Source: Strongylocentrotus droebachiensis (taxonomy: Eukaryota; Echinodermata; Echinoidea; Camarodonta; Strongylocentrotidae). Taken from it: DNA of 64,000 bases. Where the stretch lies: positions 1 to 64,000 of the forward strand of contig JAVYIG010000633.1 of NCBI GenBank assembly GCA_035222895.1, read 5' to 3'. Shown here piece after piece: positions 54,631 through 64,000 of the stretch. The position numbers and the translations under genes were made by a program. How positions within the stretch are numbered: the stretch's first letter is position 1; each line of letters begins with the position of its first letter. The notes beneath the pieces were generated by a model that was not told the DNA's origin, did not search any database, and saw only the letters and a list, made by a program, of their open reading frames with translations.

Positions 54631-55642
54631 TCGGAAGAAAGAAAAAAATCTGAAAAAAATCGGGGAAAAATAAAAAAAAATCGGGTTTTTATCAGGCCTG
54701 TATCTTAGTCATGAATGTACAATATACATGTGCATTGCTTACAACTGCTTATAACATTAAAAACAAACTGAATTTTATTTCCTTCTATCCGACAATTTTT
54801 TTCTCAATTTACCCCCAAAATGCGGTGTACACAATCATGTTCACTTCAACACAACACTTAAATTCAATATTTGTTTGTTAAGATATTATTCCCTTACTTC
54901 TGTCTTTTACATTTCAGATCGTACATGGAGGAAAATGGGTTGAACTGGTGGAGGACTCCAGCCGAGTCACCAGATATCAACCCCGTGGAGAAAGTCTGGA
55001 ATGATCTGAAGAGGTTCTTGCGTCAGGTACTATTTTTATTGCATGCACATGTCTTTCGAGCTTATTAGCAGATCGTATACTGTACATGGAAGAGATCTTT
55101 TCTCATCTTTGTTTTCAGGAGTTAATTTTTATAATACATGTACATTTATGCTACTTTCTTTCATAGTGAACTTATGGAAAATATATTTTGTTCATAATTA
55201 GATATTTTTAATCTTTAATAGCTTCATTTATTCTAATAATTTATTAGTTATCATCAGCTTTAAAAAAAAATTCGGTTCTAGGACAATTACCCCTGGAAAA
55301 TCACCCTCCCTTCCCCCTCCCCCTCCCCTCCCCTCCCCCCCCCCTCCCCTCCTCACCCCCCTCCCCTCCTCACCCCAAGTGAAATTAACCCCCTGAAAAC
55401 AAAATCTGATACGCAATTCAACATCCTTTTTAATGCAAAAAATATTGTGACTATAATATTGCATATTACGTCTTGTGTCTTAGGAATGGAAGCCAACCAC
55501 CAAGCCTGAATTGATAGTAGGTCTACAGGTCTTTTGGAGAGACTACACAAAGAACCGAGGTTACATGAAACACATAGCCTGTATCTACAAGGCACTCCTT
55601 GAAGTGGTGAAGATGCGTGGAGGTCGAACAAAGCATTGGTAA
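53053..55642 (+). CDS. Tc1-like transposase gene, four exons, intact
   Basis: Exons: 53053-53628, 54014-54201, 54918-55026, 55484-55642; all GT/AG, phases 0/2/0, total 343 aa and stop TAA. N-terminal HTH region (VRERYRIVSIAERKQIISLY, RTISRTIERFVASG, then RRHRRRLGW). Catalytic residues: Asp in VIFADECTV, Asp in RILQDNDPKHNS, Glu in SPDINPVEKVWNDLKR. The second Asp and the Glu are separated by 34 residues (DD34E), as in Tc1 transposases (usual length ~340 aa, usually intronless). The ATG at 53053 is preferred because the HTH follows directly; an in-frame ATG at 52972 exists. No frameshift or stop was found. Confidence 0.85.
54014..54201 (+). CDS. Tc1-like transposase exon 2
   Basis: After TTTCTAG: VNIWAGISARGCTELVLFDG ... 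RILQDNDPKHNSLHA. Contains the second catalytic Asp. Donor CAAG|GTAAAT. Confidence 0.85.
54918..55026 (+). CDS. Tc1-like transposase exon 3
   Basis: After TTTCAG: SYMEENGLNWWRTPAESPD, INPVEKVWNDLKRFLRQ. Contains the catalytic Glu. The intron before it has poly(A), poly(T) and poly(C) runs. Confidence 0.85.
55484..55642 (+). CDS. Tc1-like transposase exon 4
   Basis: After TGTCTTAG: EWKPTTKPELIVGLQVFWRD, YMKHIACIYKALLEVVKMRG, ending TKHW. Matches the C-terminal helical part of Tc1 transposases. Confidence 0.82.
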   Translation, partial: EWKPTTKPELIVGLQVFWRDYTKNRGYMKHIACIYKALLEVVKMRGGRTKHW

Positions 55643-56133
55643 TTATATAGTAGTAGTAATTTTAATTTCATTAATCTGTATACATGTACATAGAAGACGA
55701 AAGACTTGATGCATGGCTGATCGTCAACAAAACTCTGTTTGTTGCTACGGCAGGCAGGCAGTGAAAAAGAATTTGTTTAATCAAATAATGAAACTCCAAG
55801 CATTACTTTAAACAAACAGAGCTTTGTTATTCCTGGCTCACTTTTTCCAGATTGAGGTGTCATAATTATGAAAGGGCAGAATGTTAACTTTCTAGAAATG
55901 TGATTTGTTATTTCTTTGAAATTCAGATACCACCCGCCAAATGACTCTTTAGTACCCTCTCTTCAAATTGTTTTTGATCACTCATGCGTGAAATATGCAT
56001 CACATGAGTTGTATCAAATGAAAGAAGAGGATCTAAGCTTTACAAATATGTGCCATTTATTGATTATAATTGTGATAAGTTATGGTAAAACATCGATAAT
56101 TCTCGGTTTCGTTTTTTTCTGGAACGCACTGTA
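55643..56133 (+). mobile_element. 3' flank of the Tc1-like gene with a terminal inverted-repeat-like end
   Basis: Near 56082-56131: TGATAAGTTATGG, then TTTTTTTCTGGAACGCACTG next to TA. Its reverse complement CAGTGCGTTCC is a typical Tc1-type end. A matching left end upstream of 53053 was not found. At 55728-55745 and 55812-55829 AACAAAACTCTGTTTGTT and its near-complement form a hairpin. Confidence 0.6.
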
Positions 56134-57205
56134 TATAAGATTATGTATATACCTGAAAACATGATTTTTCGTATCTAAATATATCTTGCTTTCTAAATAC
56201 ATACCATCACATCATTGGCTTAGTTGTATCCTTTACCCCAAGACCCCCCCCCCCTTTTGATACGGCTCCTTTTTCATGACTTAATAAGAAGGATAACATC
56301 CCTTCCCCATATGCAAGCACATTCCTGTAATTTTATGCCTTACATATAAATACATTTATGTGTCAATTAGAAATGATTGTTCCTAAAAATATTGCTATTA
56401 TTTCATTTCTCATGCACAGAAACTAGATGGTCTGATCACCCACCTCTCTGGTCTGATGCTGCCCTGGTCATGACTCTCATATGAAATAAAATTCTTTTAA
56501 GATTATATGATAGAGTATCCGTTTCTTTATTTTCATTAAAGTTTCCAACGTGTCAAAGTAAAATAACAAACAATTGATTAACATGTAAAACGAGACACTA
56601 AGGTAACAAAACGTTTTTTTTTTTTGTGTTTGAAGATGACACAATATTTTCTTTTTTTAATTTAGAGAATCTAATTTTGATAGTATATTACCATATAATA
56701 TGCTATCAAAACTTTATTTTGTGTAAGGCTCCAAGGGAGAAGACACCTTTTTTTTTTTTTTTATAAATCACCATTCCGTCGTCTTATTTTTTGTTTTCAT
56801 ACAAATGAACTTATAACACATAACACAGGTTGGATTATCTTTTCAAGAAAAGTATTGTAAATTCAAAGCACTTGTACATTTTCGAGAAGCCTAATAAGTG
56901 AGCGAGGTTGAGAGAGAGAAATTATTGTATAAAGAGGGTCTTGCAAGAGAAAGAGACGTTGCAGTTGATTTTTTTTCTTCTCGAATCAAACCTATCCTTA
57001 AAACACATTTTCTCATCTATCCCCCTCTTTATTATAAACTTTATTCCTCTTTCCTCTATGTTCCCTCCCTCCCATCCTGCCCTATCTCTCTCATCCCGTC
57101 TACCACCTCCATCTTTTTCTTCCTCTCTTCATAAATATATATATATCTCTCTCTCTCTCATCCCGCCTACCATATCCATCTTTCTCTTCCTCTCTCTCTC
57201 TCTCT
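56134..57205. other. Non-coding DNA with simple repeats
   Basis: Poly(T) and poly(C) runs, then a pyrimidine-rich segment with (AT)n and (CT)n at about 57000-57215. No exon recognised. Confidence 0.5.
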
Positions 57206-57388
57206 CTCTCTATTCAAATCCTGATCTTAAATATATTGAGGAAAAGGTCAGTGAACAGCTGTCTACGGGTGTCGATTGGATGACTGATAATAAGCTTTCT
57301 TTACACTCGGGAAAAACAGAAAGCATTTTGTTTTGTTCTAAAAGTAGTTCTGAAAAGTCATTTGAATTTAAAGTGACACACAATTATA

Positions 57389-58265
57389 TTGTGACGGTTA
57401 CGTGAAATCAGGGAAGAAGGGGGGGGGGGGGGTTGATAGAAATGCCACCATTGTGACGGTTCTAGGGAATCGGGGAATCGAGAGGGGTGGTTAATATGCT
57501 TCCACCATTGTCCCAAAATCATCCCCATCGCTACATAAACTTTCTCCTGCTACCATTATAGCGAATTCTATCAATATAGGGAATACAAGTAAAACAGGTC
57601 TGGAAAGAAGACTACATCAATAACCACTTTTATGTCAGTCTCTTATACCATGAATTCTGACGGTTGCTGCCACCACCTAGTCTAATCTGGAGCGCTAGGA
57701 TCTCCAAAACAACACTAAGTAAACATGGTATGAGTCACTATTTATATTCACCTTTCGCGTAATTCAGTAGCCTGTAAAAAAAACTGTCAATCGCGTAATA
57801 GCCTGCAAAACTGTCAGTCACGTACCTGGCCGGGTGACCCAGTAACCCACGCGCGGACTATTTATACCCCTTGGGTCGCGCATGGAAAAGAAAGCTGTAC
57901 GCGCATATACAATCATATAATTGGCTGCGCACCTTGGATCGCGCCTTAAACTAATGAATTATACATGAATATTCAGTTATCGATCAATAGTAGAATAAAT
58001 TAAGCACTGTTTATCAACAAGAGCACATGCTACTTGTAAAACTAGTCCCTCGTTCAGACCAAATCCATTAAAACATGTCACAAATAAATAATGATTATAA
58101 AAGACATTTTATATTTATAATGGTCACAATATTTACAAGTATTGAATTTAATAAAGAGAAAGAGTAAGAAGAGAAAGAGCAAGAAAGAGAAAGAGTAAGA
58201 AAGAGAAAGAGCAAGAAAGAGAAAGAGTAAGAAAGAGAAAGATCATTTTCATATATCCGTCACAA
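57389..58265. mobile_element. TA-flanked non-autonomous element (copy B) inserted in a LINE
   Basis: Inverted ends TTGTGACGG and CCGTCACAA next to TA on both sides (57387-57388; 58266-58267). It splits a LINE reading frame. The interior: two ~61-bp direct repeats starting with the same TTGTGACGGTT (57389 and 57453), the 57545-57710 repeat and the 57739-58262 repeat. Tc1/mariner class is inferred from TA. Confidence 0.75.
58146..58250. repeat. AG-rich minisatellite (AAGAGAAAGAGYAAGA units)
   Basis: AAAGAGTAAGAAAGAGAAAG-like units alternate GTAAG/GCAAG about six times. Copy A at 52199-52226 has only one or two units. Confidence 0.9.
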
Positions 58266-58639
58266 TATTAAGTAATCAAGAGAAAAGAGTCTGTGAAGTA
58301 TTTAGGCTCATGAGTTGGCTAGCGCAATTTCATTTTCATCTCTAGTAGAATCAGTTGTGAAAAAAGCAAATTGTCGTTTGAATTTTGAGTACAGATATCA
58401 AAGTTGTATGGATTTAAAAGCAAGACGTATACTCTGTTTTGCTCTGATTCAATGTTTATTTGACTATGCTAACCCTGCATGGTTTAGTATCATAAACAAG
58501 TCAGATCAACAGAAGTTAAATATTCCCTTCCCAATGATGTAAAGGAAATAGGAAACTGTGATCATTTTAAGAGGAAATTAAAGGAATACCTAATACTTGA
58601 CAGTCAGAGAAGAGAAGTGAATGACATGTTATTATGATT

Positions 58640-59370
58640 GAAATTTTTACTCTTCTGTCGGTTCATACTTTTTCATGTTGTATATACTTATGTTTTAGAA
58701 ATTATACAAATTCATCATTATTTTCCTCTTCTTCCTTCTCCTCTTTTTCTTCTTCTCCTTCTTCTTTTTCTTCTTGTACTTATTATCATTTCTATCATCA
58801 GTTTAATATTGTTATCATTATTATCCTTAATAAGTAATTCTTTTATTTTTCTAATCTGTCTGTAAATAAAAGTATTTTAAGTTATTAATTGTGTACATGT
58901 CTGTAGGGGTCCCCCCTGGCAATAAGCTCTCGAGCTTTCGTGGGTTATCCTGTTCAAGCTGAATTAATTTTGATCTGTGATTCTTGTATATTGTTAAGTG
59001 TTGGAAGCTTGACGAATAATAATCAATCAATCGTTCAAATTATGCATATTTCAGGGGATTTATGGACGCATTTTTTTTTTGTTAGTTAATTTGTTGTTAT
59101 TATAAAACGCTATTCGAAATCTACATCACTGCTTTCGTTAACAAAAATTAGAATGTAATTATCGACAAAATACGAAATTAGAAATACTTCAAATTAATTA
59201 ATAACATGTTTTAATTTTTTTTATATTAGGGATTACATTTTCTTCACGCAGCAATCTTCGCTAGCGTACTACTGAAGTAAATTGTCTTAACACTAGATAT
59301 TTCTTTGATCATAATTATCGACATTAATTAAACAGAGTTACGGAAGAAAAGAGTAGCCTAAACAAAATAA
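58640..59370. other. Non-coding DNA downstream of the LINE
   Basis: Contains a CTT-rich segment (58720-58780) and AATAATCAATCAATCG-like LINE tail words near 59017. No exon recognised. Confidence 0.5.
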
Positions 59371-59372
59371 AA

Positions 59373-62021
59373 ATGGTCAAACATATTCAGGCAGTGGATC
59401 CTAGGACAGGAGTATGGTTGTCTGGCACAATATTGGAAGACATGAACGATGATGACAGCATCAAAGTGAGGTAAGATTATGTAGATTTATTCAAGTAAAT
59501 ATGAAAAGTTATGATATGATATTTTAAAAAATGCAGGTCGTTCACGGAGTCGAGTCATGTCTAGCTTATAAGTACTAGCCACACGTTGGTCAAATTAGTT
59601 TGAAACAGTAAGTTCAAGATGTTTACTTGCACTTATTGAATAATATTTTGAGTTATATTGGACAACGTTATAAAATATAAATTACAAATATTTACGTTTG
59701 CTAGCAGATAGATCCTATACTTTAAATAGTAGACATGGCGTACCAAATACTATTCAATGGATGTTCAAACCGCTGTCGATTGTACTATAAGCTTATACAC
59801 GTAGACCTATAGGTTATATCCAGGCGTTGTGTCTCCAGACAGTTGATTTAAAACATCAATTTGAAGAAGTTTACAAGCAATATTTCATATATCTTCCAAG
59901 AATTATGTTGCACAATATTATATTGGATAAATATTCATGATGATTAGTGCTATTTGATTTTAAAATTTAAAGGCAAAAGCGAATTCTGTATGTTTGATTA
60001 GTGTCCGGACAACCAATTGCCCATCACATTCATAATGCGTTCGAAAACCTCATTAGACAATACTAGACGTTTAAACTCAGTTAAAGGTCGTTAAAACTGA
60101 AACTTTGCCGTACTTTATAGACTTCTTCTAATAATAAAAACAGGATGTAATACATGAGTCGCTAACATTTACTAAAATAATCACAGACCTGTTTTATGTA
60201 CAATATATTAAACTAATGACAGAGAGGCGAATTTAACCTGCAATTATCATGTAGACTCTTCTCAATTTAGAAAAAAGCAACACGACTTCAAAAATTGCCA
60301 TTGGTACGTTGTAGATCAGTACATACAGATTGTATACAGTACAAAATGCGCGCGCCTAGCGCCCGTGGCGGGTAAAATGTACCAGGCACGCTCACGTGAT
60401 GTGACGTAGTGGATATTATGCTGGGCGCGGCCGGGGGGGGGGGGGGGGGGGGGGGGTGTTGGTAACCTTTATATTTATAGAAATCGTTTTAAGGCACAAT
60501 GTAACACAAAGTTTGGGGGAAATTTTGAAATTTGGCTGGATAGTGATTCCTTTACAATGTTGATATTATTTGGATGCCCCTGTGGATATATTATCTAGAA
60601 AATTTAGCCAGGGCTAAAAAAACTTCTGCTTTTGAGAATAATTGCTCCATGTAAAGTTTGATAAATTTTAACTACCGCCTATTCTATACGGCCATACAAT
60701 GGTAGCTGCGACCATGACAATCTCAGAATATGTAGTTGGGACATATAATTTCAAAACGGGAATAACCTAGATCTAATCTGTGACTAAAATCGACCGATTG
60801 GGTATCGTAACATTTTTGTTTAGCTTAATTGGTATCTTGACCTTGAGAGAGAGCAAATATACAACATAATGAGTTCATTATTTACAATTTCATAACTTTA
60901 GACTCGATTTCAACCGACCACTGAATATTGTAGGATCGCATATGCTTCCAATATGTTCATTTGAACCAAATTCATGACCCCATACCAAAACTTTGTATTA
61001 CCTTTAATAATGTCAATGATATCGTACGTTTAGAGTCCACTAATTAAGTGAGAAATCATATAGTCTAGACCCTAGACAATAACCATGAACTCAGTAAATA
61101 CAAATTTAAAATATCAATAAAAAACGTAGTCTAGGGACCTTCTCTAGATACATGTAGGTCTAGATGGATCTATAAATGCTTTTTTTTTTTGGAGGGGGGG
61201 GGGGGGGGTTATACCCAGTGGCGGATCCCCTGGGGGGAAAATATGAGTATTTTTACATTTATTAAGGTTAAAGGTAAAGACCAGTTATGGCCATGCAATT
61301 GCATTTTGAAAGAAACGTTGTGGAATCGATCAGAAAAGGTTGATCATCTAGCATCTAGCATCTGCAAGGTTCTGGAATCATCAAAATGATAAGAAATTTG
61401 GCCCATTCTTCATAAAGTTACAAGCACTATACACAGAAAGATGTATAAGGGACTACCCTATATCTCTCACAGTCAAATAGATATAATAATTTACCAAATA
61501 TTTCAATTAGTAGGCGGTTTCCCAGCAAATTTTGTATCATGTATTAGTCAAAACATATTCTTTCACATGATTGGTAATTTTACTTTTTTTTAGAGATGGC
61601 ACACCCCCCCCCCCCCCTGTCGCTCAAGGGGGGGGGGGTGCAATTTTTCAATATACGAATACGGGTTGGCGTACATGTACATGTTATATAGTAGTATAGA
61701 CTTTATCTACTTTCTAACTTTCTAGACATCCAAAGTGCAATTAAAATATATACAAAAATTATATCTGCTGGTCTATGTTTATATTTCAGATGGGACGGGT
61801 ACAAACTATGTGAAAGTAGTACTGTCAGCAAGGAGGACACAAGGCCTTTCGAAATGAGGCGGGGATTAGGCAATATTAACAGGGATAATTGGTCTAACCT
61901 CCAACCTCACCCCAAGTGGCTCCAAAGAGGAGATAGAGTGAAACGAATCGCGCTTGATGGAACCCTGGAGGAGAAGATCTACGTTGTCATTCACAATGAC
62001 CCCATTCGAGGGGTTGTAAAG
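59373..62021 (+). CDS. Tudor/chromo-barrel-like protein gene, first two visible exons
   Basis: Exon 59373-59470 (ATG preceded by AAAATAAAA): MVKHIQAVDPRTGVWLSGTI, LEDMNDDDSIKVR; donor GAG|GTAAGA. Exon 61790-62021 after TATTTCAG: WDGYKLCESSTVSKEDTRPF, EMRRGLGNINRDNW, PKWLQRGDRVKRIALDGTLE, EKIYVVIHNDPIRGVVK; donor AAG|GTACAC. Phases agree (2 then 1, ends phase 0). The pattern (V-A-DP-TG-W--G-I------I-V+WDGY) is that of Tudor/MBT-like barrels; a second similar barrel starts at KWLQRGDRVK. The gene continues downstream of the window or in exons not recognised here. A nuclear/chromatin role is inference. Confidence 0.6.
59471..61789. other. Intron 1 of the Tudor-like gene
   Basis: Holds the inverted MITE copy (60494-61008), a poly(G) run of ~26 nt at 60433-60458, a GCGC-rich patch at about 60350-60430 (CGCGCGCCTAGCGCCCGTGG), and poly(G)/poly(C) runs near 61192-61208 and 61604-61638. 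Confidence 0.5.
60494..61008. mobile_element. MITE-family member, copy 2 (inverted relative to copy 1)
   Basis: Left end GGCACAATGTAACACAAAGT, right end ACTTTGTATTACCTTTAA: inverted with partial match. Internal words ACAATGGTAGCTGCGACCAT and CCAATCGGTCGATTTTAGTC are the reverse complement of those in copy 1 (TGGTCGCAGCTACCATTGTA; CTAAAATCGACCGATTAGC) when read on the other strand. Not coding. Confidence 0.65.
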
Positions 62022-64000
62022 GTACACTTACATTTTCGTTTGTTCACGAGTAGTACTAAGATGAATTTAATAAATACAACTACTATAACTTATGAAACAA
62101 GTTCAGATCTAATCCTTATTTTAAAAAAAACCGAAAGCAAACGGGGGGGGGGGGGGGAGGGGGGTAGATAGAGGAGGTTTGCGTCAGGTCCGTGGGCATT
62201 TATAGGAAGAATAGCATCATGACGTTTGCACATACCATTATGCAAAGGTGCAAACCCAATTAAAAACGAACAGCAGTAGCGATAGAAAAAGTGTCCATAA
62301 ATAGGCCCCCTATTTCATTTGACTAGATCTAGTAGAAGTCTATAGTCTAGATCTACTATAGTCTAGGCACAAGTTACCTTACCAATATATTTCAATGCAA
62401 ACGGGGGTCCCCCGCGAAAATGTGAAAGTGCGTATTTCTTGAAGGCTAAGCTAAAGTAAAGCGAAAATGTAACTAAAAAACACGTGTCGCAAGCTCGAAA
62501 GTGTCCGATGCACGTTGCAGTCACCAATATTATTATTAACATCAATTGCTGCCATGTAGCATTGTAATTGTTGTAGGACAAGTGACGACTGACGTACATG
62601 TAGTTTCTAGACGTCTTGATCTAGATGCCTAATAAAAAAATGACCCATACAATTACTCGGAACAGGTGAATGAAACAATTTGCAATGAGACACTTATAAA
62701 TAGACTCTAGACTATTAGGATTTAGGTCTATAATAACAAAGATTTATAAATTTGATTACATTTCGAAAATGGCCTAGAGTCTACCATACATACAGATGGG
62801 GAAACGAACAAGGTTTAGCATTCTCTCACCTGATCTTGCGCCCTAAATATGGCCTTCTAATTCTGTCTGCGTGCTCATGATAATCCAAACATTACATTAT
62901 CCATTTAACCACTTGGCTTCATACATGTAGTTCCACGAGCGAGTTCGATTACTCAGATTCAGAATACACCTGCTCGCATGTTCAGCATAGGCGGCCATGA
63001 AATACACAGATTTCAATAAAAAATTCCTCCTATTGACATTGTTTGAGATGACCTCATACACACCTTTTTCTTTACACTGGTCGTTTTTCTCTTCCTCCTA
63101 ACTTCGGCCGTTGAAGTAGAGGGAATCTATAGAAAAAAAATAATCCAACAGAACTGTCTGATCCCAACTTTGAAGGGAAAAAAAAACGGCTTGAGTATTC
63201 CAAACTAAAGAAACTAAGAAAAATGAAAGCACGTTTAATCTTAATGTCTATTGAACCTTCTACTTCTAGCTAGTTTGAAAGCTCCGATGCAATTAACACA
63301 CGAGCTTTGTTTCTTCCATCCTCTGTGCGCGTACAAAAATATTTCAGACCTAGCGCGTATACCGGAAATCAGACGATGCGCAATGCAACTTTCAATGTAA
63401 ACAAGGACCCCCCCCCCCCCCCGCGCACACACCATCAAGCCATCAGAAATAAAAGATCGTTGAACTTTTATTAATCATTGGTATGTTGTCACTGCCGTAC
63501 CGTTGGGATAGTGGTAATGGAGGACCCCCCCCCCCCCCTCCACTTTCCACATCATGGGTACTAAAGATTGCATTAAAAAAAAAAAAAAAAAATCAATCAA
63601 TTCAATTTATTTTTATCCATTCTTTGAATAAAAAAATATAAACATTTGAATAACATTATTTTAATATATAAATCATAAAAGTACTTAATTTATTGTCAAA
63701 GTTTAGACAGTTAAATTCCCAGATAAAATGGGATTTGGTAAAAAAATTAATGGTTTTAAATTTAAAGAAATAAGTGACACAAAGAGGGAATGGAGTGTAT
63801 TATAATGAGGAAAAAAAAAATAAGGAAAAGAAATCAATATTTTAAATATGTTTCTGTTGTTCCCGAACTGTACAACCTTGTGTAATGATTCCATTAGTTG
63901 TATGTACAGTACTTAATCCATCTATTCAATCAATTATGAAATTAAGAAAATGCGATACCTCACTTTATATAATTTGAAAATATCTTCCTGGTTGGAAAAA
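62022..64000. other. Downstream intron or intergenic DNA
   Basis: Poly(G)/poly(C) runs at 62143-62164, 63408-63422 and 63524-63538, and a poly(A) of ~18 at 63574-63591 followed by ATCAATCAATTCAATTTATT, typical of an antisense LINE 3' end. No further exon of the Tudor-like gene recognised. Confidence 0.45.

Larger units (their letters stand above)
57209..58637 (+). pseudogene. LINE reverse-transcriptase 3' part, interrupted by a TA-flanked element
   Basis: 57220-57388 encodes LKYIEEKVSEQLSTGVDWMT and DNKLSLHSGKTESILFCSKS, the WL--NKL-LN--KTE-+LF block of non-LTR reverse transcriptases. After the insertion at 57389-58265, SVKYLG and MASAISFSSLVESVVKKANC-RLNFEYR, then LKARRILCFALIQCLFDYAN continue the same domain. 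The tail (DVKEIGNCDHFKRKLKEYLI to stop at about 58637) is the pol C-terminus; about 100 residues between SDQQKLN and NIPFP are missing. Confidence 0.7.

Noticed and set aside
51715..58265. The two ~530-bp direct repeats as LTRs of a retrotransposon holding the 53-56 kb gene
   Set aside because: They end in CCGTCACAA next to TA, not TG...CA; no primer-binding site or polypurine tract; the enclosed gene is a DDE transposase, not gag-pol, and copy B is inserted in a LINE by its own ends.

Overview
The window is animal nuclear DNA: AT-rich, intron-bearing, dense in transposable-element relics and with no prokaryotic gene organisation. Frequent TACATGTA-type words, abundant poly(G)/poly(C) runs, and the mix of PIF/Harbinger-, hAT-, piggyBac-, Tc1-, Mutator-, LINE- and Gypsy-like remnants suggest a marine invertebrate, most likely an echinoderm such as a sea urchin. 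The phylum is inference; the sequence contains no direct marker.

Left part (1-10.4 kb): the 3' portion of one recognisable host gene, an MRNIP (MRN-complex-interacting protein) homologue, lies on the + strand with four exons (804-947, 1300-1432, 3845-3936, 4552-5601). Its zinc-ribbon first exon lies outside the window. Introns and 3' flank carry foldback and PIF/Harbinger-type MITEs, one nested in another with its empty site preserved elsewhere in the window, plus minisatellites and tandem duplications.

Middle part (10.6-45 kb): a graveyard of mobile-element genes, almost all on the - strand. It holds Gypsy-like gag fragments, a Mutator-like transposase relic, an OB-fold protein, SWIM zinc-finger and Ulp1-protease fragments, a 1.35-kb non-autonomous hAT element with perfect 8-bp target duplications, a decayed transposase, a BEN-like gene with an exon present in four tandem 212-bp copies, hAT and piggyBac transposase pieces, a pogo/CENP-B HTH pair of exons, a tyrosine-recombinase-like fragment and a C2H2-headed transposase-like gene. 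Several exons belong to one uncharacterised multicopy protein family, here called family F. Most carry frameshifts or nonsense codons, but splice sites and reading phases often survive.

Right part (45-64 kb): simple-sequence DNA (a purine block, a GA/CT inverted pair and an almost 1-kb polypyrimidine block with a ~177-bp higher-order repeat), dispersed duplications, a 5'-truncated LINE with a 16-bp target duplication, an intact four-exon Tc1-like transposase (343 aa, DD34E) lying between two copies of another repeat, a LINE interrupted by a TA-flanked element, and the first two exons of a Tudor/chromo-barrel-like host gene (59373-59470, 61790-62021).

Only the MRNIP gene, the Tc1-like gene and the terminal Tudor-like gene look intact where visible. 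The rest reads as transposon sediment with nested insertion history. Protein-family calls come from reading motifs, not from searches.
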